This document shows positions 61,207 through 64,000 of a stretch of 64,000 bases of DNA, in pieces (the stretch's first letter is position 1; every line of letters starts with the position of its first letter). The position numbers and the translations under genes are program-made. The notes under the pieces are model-generated. The model saw only the letters and a program-made list of their open reading frames with translations, searched no databases and had not been told where the DNA came from. Origin of the DNA: Bacteroidota bacterium (lineage in GTDB: Bacteria > Bacteroidota > Bacteroidia > B-17B0 > Aurantibacillaceae); the NCBI GenBank assembly GCA_021156365.1, contig JAJNDK010000003.1, forward strand, positions 1 through 64,000. The letters are read 5' to 3'.

Positions 61207-64000
61207 ATGAAAAAAGTATTATTCATTTGTTTCCTTTTTTTAAATGCTATTGGATTATATGCCCAGGTGTATACGCATCCTACTACGGGTTTGCAGAGTA
61301 CCTATACAGGAAGTTGTATGGTGAACAACTGTTCGGGTACTTATTATGATAATGGTGGTGCGGGAGGTAACTATGCGAATAACGTTAACCTTATTTACCG
61401 TACATTTTGCCCAAGCACACCGGGTACTGCGGTGAGTATCACTTTTACGCAGTTCCAGCTTGAAACAGGGTACGACTATTTGTACATTCTTGACGGACCG
61501 GTTCAATTCAGCCCTCAAATGGTAGCATTGACAGGAACTGCAGGCTTGGGACAAACATATACAGCAACAAATTCCAGTGGTTGCCTTTCATTCGTGTTTG
61601 ACTCGGATGGATCTGATGTCTTTGCAGGTTGGGCCGGAAATTTTTCCTGTGTATCACGTCCCAATATGCCAACAGGAACCGAAAACAGCGATTGTATCAA
61701 TGCAACAGGTATTTGTGATAACGGATTTTCCTTTGCCGGCTTAAGTGACGGGCCTGGATTAACTTCTGATGCCTGCACAGGTTGTACAGTTGCCGAGAAT
61801 TTTTCGAACTGGTACGAGTTTACGATTGCGACCAGTGGAACCCTTGGTTTTAACCTGAATACAGGTAACGCCGCAGATGATTACGATTTCGCTTTGTATC
61901 CTGCTACTTCCTGCGGTTCTCTCGGAACACCGATAAGATGTTCCTACGCAGCCACTACCGGAACAACAGGTATGAGCCCCGCTTATTCGGATGCTTCGGA
62001 GAATGTGAACGGAAATGGTTGGGTTAGCAGTTTAACTGTAACAGCGGGACAGCACTATTATTTATTGATCAATGAGTGGTCACCCAACAACAGTACTTTC
62101 TCCCTGGACTGGACAGGTACGGCAGGTATCGGTACCTCACCTCCACGAACGGAAATTGCGGGGCTTAATTATTCCAATACAACTTATTCTGTTTGTCAGA
62201 ATGGGTCTGTAACTATCAATGCGGCCGGAACACTCGGAAATTATTCATGGTGGACCGCAGCATCAGGCGGTACGCAATTAGCGACCGGAGCTAATTATTC
62301 GCCATCTACCGCGACCGTAGGATCAACAACTTATTACTTACAAGTGTCAACAACAAGTGGTTGTACATCAACACGTACCCCAATTCAGATCACTGTAACA
62401 GCAGCTCCGACTATGACAAGCTCCGGCTCTGCATCTGTTTGTAGTGGTAATGCTGTGAACTTCAACTTAACAAGCAGTCTTGCCTCAACCTATAGCTGGA
62501 CCCCTGTTGCCAATGGCAACGTTACGGGTGAAGCGAATGGTACCGGAAATGTCATCAACAATACTTTAACTTCTTCTACCGGTAACATAGAAACGGTAAT
62601 ATACAGTGTGGTTCCTACTTCCACTTCAGGAAGCTGTGCAGGCACCGCTCAATCGGTAACGGTTACTGTAAATCCAAGCCCTACTGTGAATGCCATCAGC
62701 AACCAATCCGTTTGTGGTGGCGCTCCTGTGACTGGTGTAACGTTTGGATCCACGCCGGCAGGTAGTACCTATACCTGGAACAATAATAATACAGGGATAG
62801 GTCTGGCGGCAAGTGGGTCAACCAACATCGCCGGTTATACTGCTCCGGTTGTATCTTCCACACAGGCAGCAACAATAACAGTAACACCTTCTTTATCCGG
62901 ATGTGCCGGTACAAGCTATACATTCGCTATTACGGTAAACCAGGCACCGGTTATTACGACCATGTCGAACATTACAACAGCCTGTGCGGGATCTACGGTT
63001 ACAGTTCCTAATTTTACAGTTACTCCGGCCGGATCTGTGAGCTGGACAAATAACAATACCGGTATTGGATTAGGAGCAAGCGGTAGCACCAACATCGGAA
63101 GCTTTACGGGTTCTGCAGGTACTGCAACGATCACCGTAAATGCAACTTCAGGATCCTGCTCGACGAGCACACCTACACAATTTGCTATCACTGTAAATGC
63201 GCTTCCGGTTATTACCGCGATGTCAAATATTAATGCCTGCGGTGGAAGTGCGGTTACTGTTCCTGCCTTTACGGTTACTCCTGCTACAACAGTTAACTGG
63301 AGCAACAGTAGTACAGCTACGGGTCTTGCTTCAGTGAACGGAACGGGAAGCATTCCAACCTTTACGGCGACTTCGGTTACAACAGCTACAACCAGTGTGA
63401 TCACATTGAACTCCAGTGTTTCAGGCTGTGCAGCTACGCCGCAGAACTTTACCATAACAGTGAACCCAACTCCTGTCATTAGTACAATGCCGAATGTGAG
63501 TGCATGCAGCGGCGCACCGGTTGCGGGTATTACATTCACGATTACTCCTTCTGCTACACCAAGCTGGACCAATAATAATACAGCTGTTGGTATATCAGGA
63601 AGTGGCACCACTAACATAGCAGGTTATACTGCTCCTGTAGTAGCCGTTCAAACCGTGGCAACGATGACGGTAAACGCTTCCATCGGATCCTGTAGCGCAA
63701 CTCCACGTACGTTTAACGTAACGATAAATCCTACCCCAACGATTAGTTCCATGGGTAATATCACTGCCTGTGGTAATAGCCCGGTTTCAGTTCCGGCATT
63801 TACGGTAACACCTACAACCACGGCTACCTGGACAAACAATAATACCGGAACGGGTTTAAGCTTAACCAACGGAACGGGAAACATTTCCGGATTTACTTCT
63901 GCAAATGTTGGAACCGCGACGACAAGCACAATTAGTGTGAATGCAAGTCTTTCGGGTTGTACTGCAGGTACACAATCATTTACAATTGTTGTCAATCCGG
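61207..64000 (+). CDS. CUB-like/PKD-like surface protein, continues past the window
   Basis: The ATG at 61207 begins a signal peptide (MKKVLFICFLFLNAIGLYAQ). The frame stays open to the last base, about 931 residues, so the end and any sorting domain lie outside. A CUB-like domain (about 30-150, FQLETGYDYLYILDGP, GCLSFVFDSDGSDV) is followed by a Cys-rich domain (about 160-310, NSDCINATGICDNGF). Then come Ig-like and PKD-like repeats, each about 90 residues long with a WTNNNTGIGL-type core and a closing ITVN strand. The first two parts match the plan of the gene at 58286. It is inferred to be a T9SS cargo adhesin from its architecture and neighbours. Confidence 0.85.
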   Translation, partial: MKKVLFICFLFLNAIGLYAQVYTHPTTGLQSTYTGSCMVNNCSGTYYDNGGAGGNYANNVNLIYRTFCPSTPGTAVSITFTQFQLETGYDYLYILDGPVQFSPQMVALTGTAGLGQTYTATNSSGCLSFVFDSDGSDVFAGWAGNFSCVSRPNMPTGTENSDCINATGICDNGFSFAGLSDGPGLTSDACTGCTVAENFSNWYEFTIATSGTLGFNLNTGNAADDYDFALYPATSCGSLGTPIRCSYAATTGTTGMSPAYSDASENVNGNGWVSSLTVTAGQHYYLLINEWSPNNSTFSLDWTGTAGIGTSPPRTEIAGLNYSNTTYSVCQNGSVTINAAGTLGNYSWWTAASGGTQLATGANYSPSTATVGSTTYYLQVSTTSGCTSTRTPIQITVTAAPTMTSSGSASVCSGNAVNFNLTSSLASTYSWTPVANGNVTGEANGTGNVINNTLTSSTGNIETVIYSVVPTSTSGSCAGTAQSVTVTVNPSPTVNAISNQSVCGGAPVTGVTFGSTPAGSTYTWNNNNTGIGLAASGSTNIAGYTAPVVSSTQAATITVTPSLSGCAGTSYTFAITVNQAPVITTMSNITTACAGSTVTVPNFTVTPAGSVSWTNNNTGIGLGASGSTNIGSFTGSAGTATITVNATSGSCSTSTPTQFAITVNALPVITAMSNINACGGSAVTVPAFTVTPATTVNWSNSSTATGLASVNGTGSIPTFTATSVTTATTSVITLNSSVSGCAATPQNFTITVNPTPVISTMPNVSACSGAPVAGITFTITPSATPSWTNNNTAVGISGSGTTNIAGYTAPVVAVQTVATMTVNASIGSCSATPRTFNVTINPTPTISSMGNITACGNSPVSVPAFTVTPTTTATWTNNNTGTGLSLTNGTGNISGFTSANVGTATTSTISVNASLSGCTAGTQSFTIVVNP

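Noticed and set aside
1-64000. tRNA, rRNA, prophage, transposase genes or a toxin-antitoxin pair
   Set aside because: I looked for each on both strands and recognised none; the 3'-end relics are the only signs of movement, and no integrase or transposase gene is present.

Overview
The window is a stretch of chromosome from a member of the Bacteroidota. The grounds are: many type IX secretion system (T9SS) cargo proteins with type A or type B C-terminal sorting domains; PorP/SprF and PorV-like outer-membrane proteins; promoters of the TTTG / TAnnTTTG kind; weak ribosome binding sites at most starts; LytTR regulation; and an M61 peptidase. Gliding or surface-adhesin families dominate. I do not place it below phylum, although the gene set would fit Flavobacteriales- or Chitinophagales-like bacteria.

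Layout. 1-7810 is a secretion/adhesin operon: the 3' part of a giant repeat adhesin with a type B sorting domain, a PorP/SprF protein and an OmpA-type anchor. 7811-15250 is a disturbed region of T9SS type A cargo genes, tandem outer-membrane barrel paralogues, a lipoprotein and a frameshifted gene. It contains two relics of gene 3' ends. 15497-16087 is an array of 84-bp hairpin-forming repeats in front of a porV-like gene. 16216-25300 is mostly housekeeping: phosphodiesterase, M48 protease, bioB-bioF, a CoA-transferase pair and a one-domain helicase. 25400-32412 (minus strand) has a membrane/redoxin/PAS/SpoIIE-phosphatase fusion, a LytS/LytR-type two-component pair, an M61 peptidase and cytidylate kinase.

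32543-42799 holds two large type B cargo proteins, a TerB/J-domain protein, a small lipoprotein and a TonB-dependent receptor. 42829-46904 is a run of small enzymes: GNAT, exported methyltransferase-like protein, cupin, radical SAM/SPASM and RlmF. A third 3'-end relic lies here, beyond the cupin gene. 46910-57575 (mainly minus) carries a J/KTSC protein, RsmG, an ECF sigma factor, a glycosyltransferase, HAD phosphatase, Tgt, RseP, a CPBP protease and an M3 peptidase. 57830-64000 contains two successive pairs of a small exported protein plus a CUB-like surface adhesin. The last adhesin runs off the end.

The main theme is the outer surface. Cargo proteins with T9SS tails would be exported through the T9SS with the help of SprF/PorV-type partners. 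The most unusual signals are three separate short relics of neighbouring genes' 3' ends, each separated from the intact end by other genes, and the 84-bp hairpin array. These relics suggest genes have been inserted or lost repeatedly at gene 3' ends. A plain duplication-and-deletion history explains them as well.
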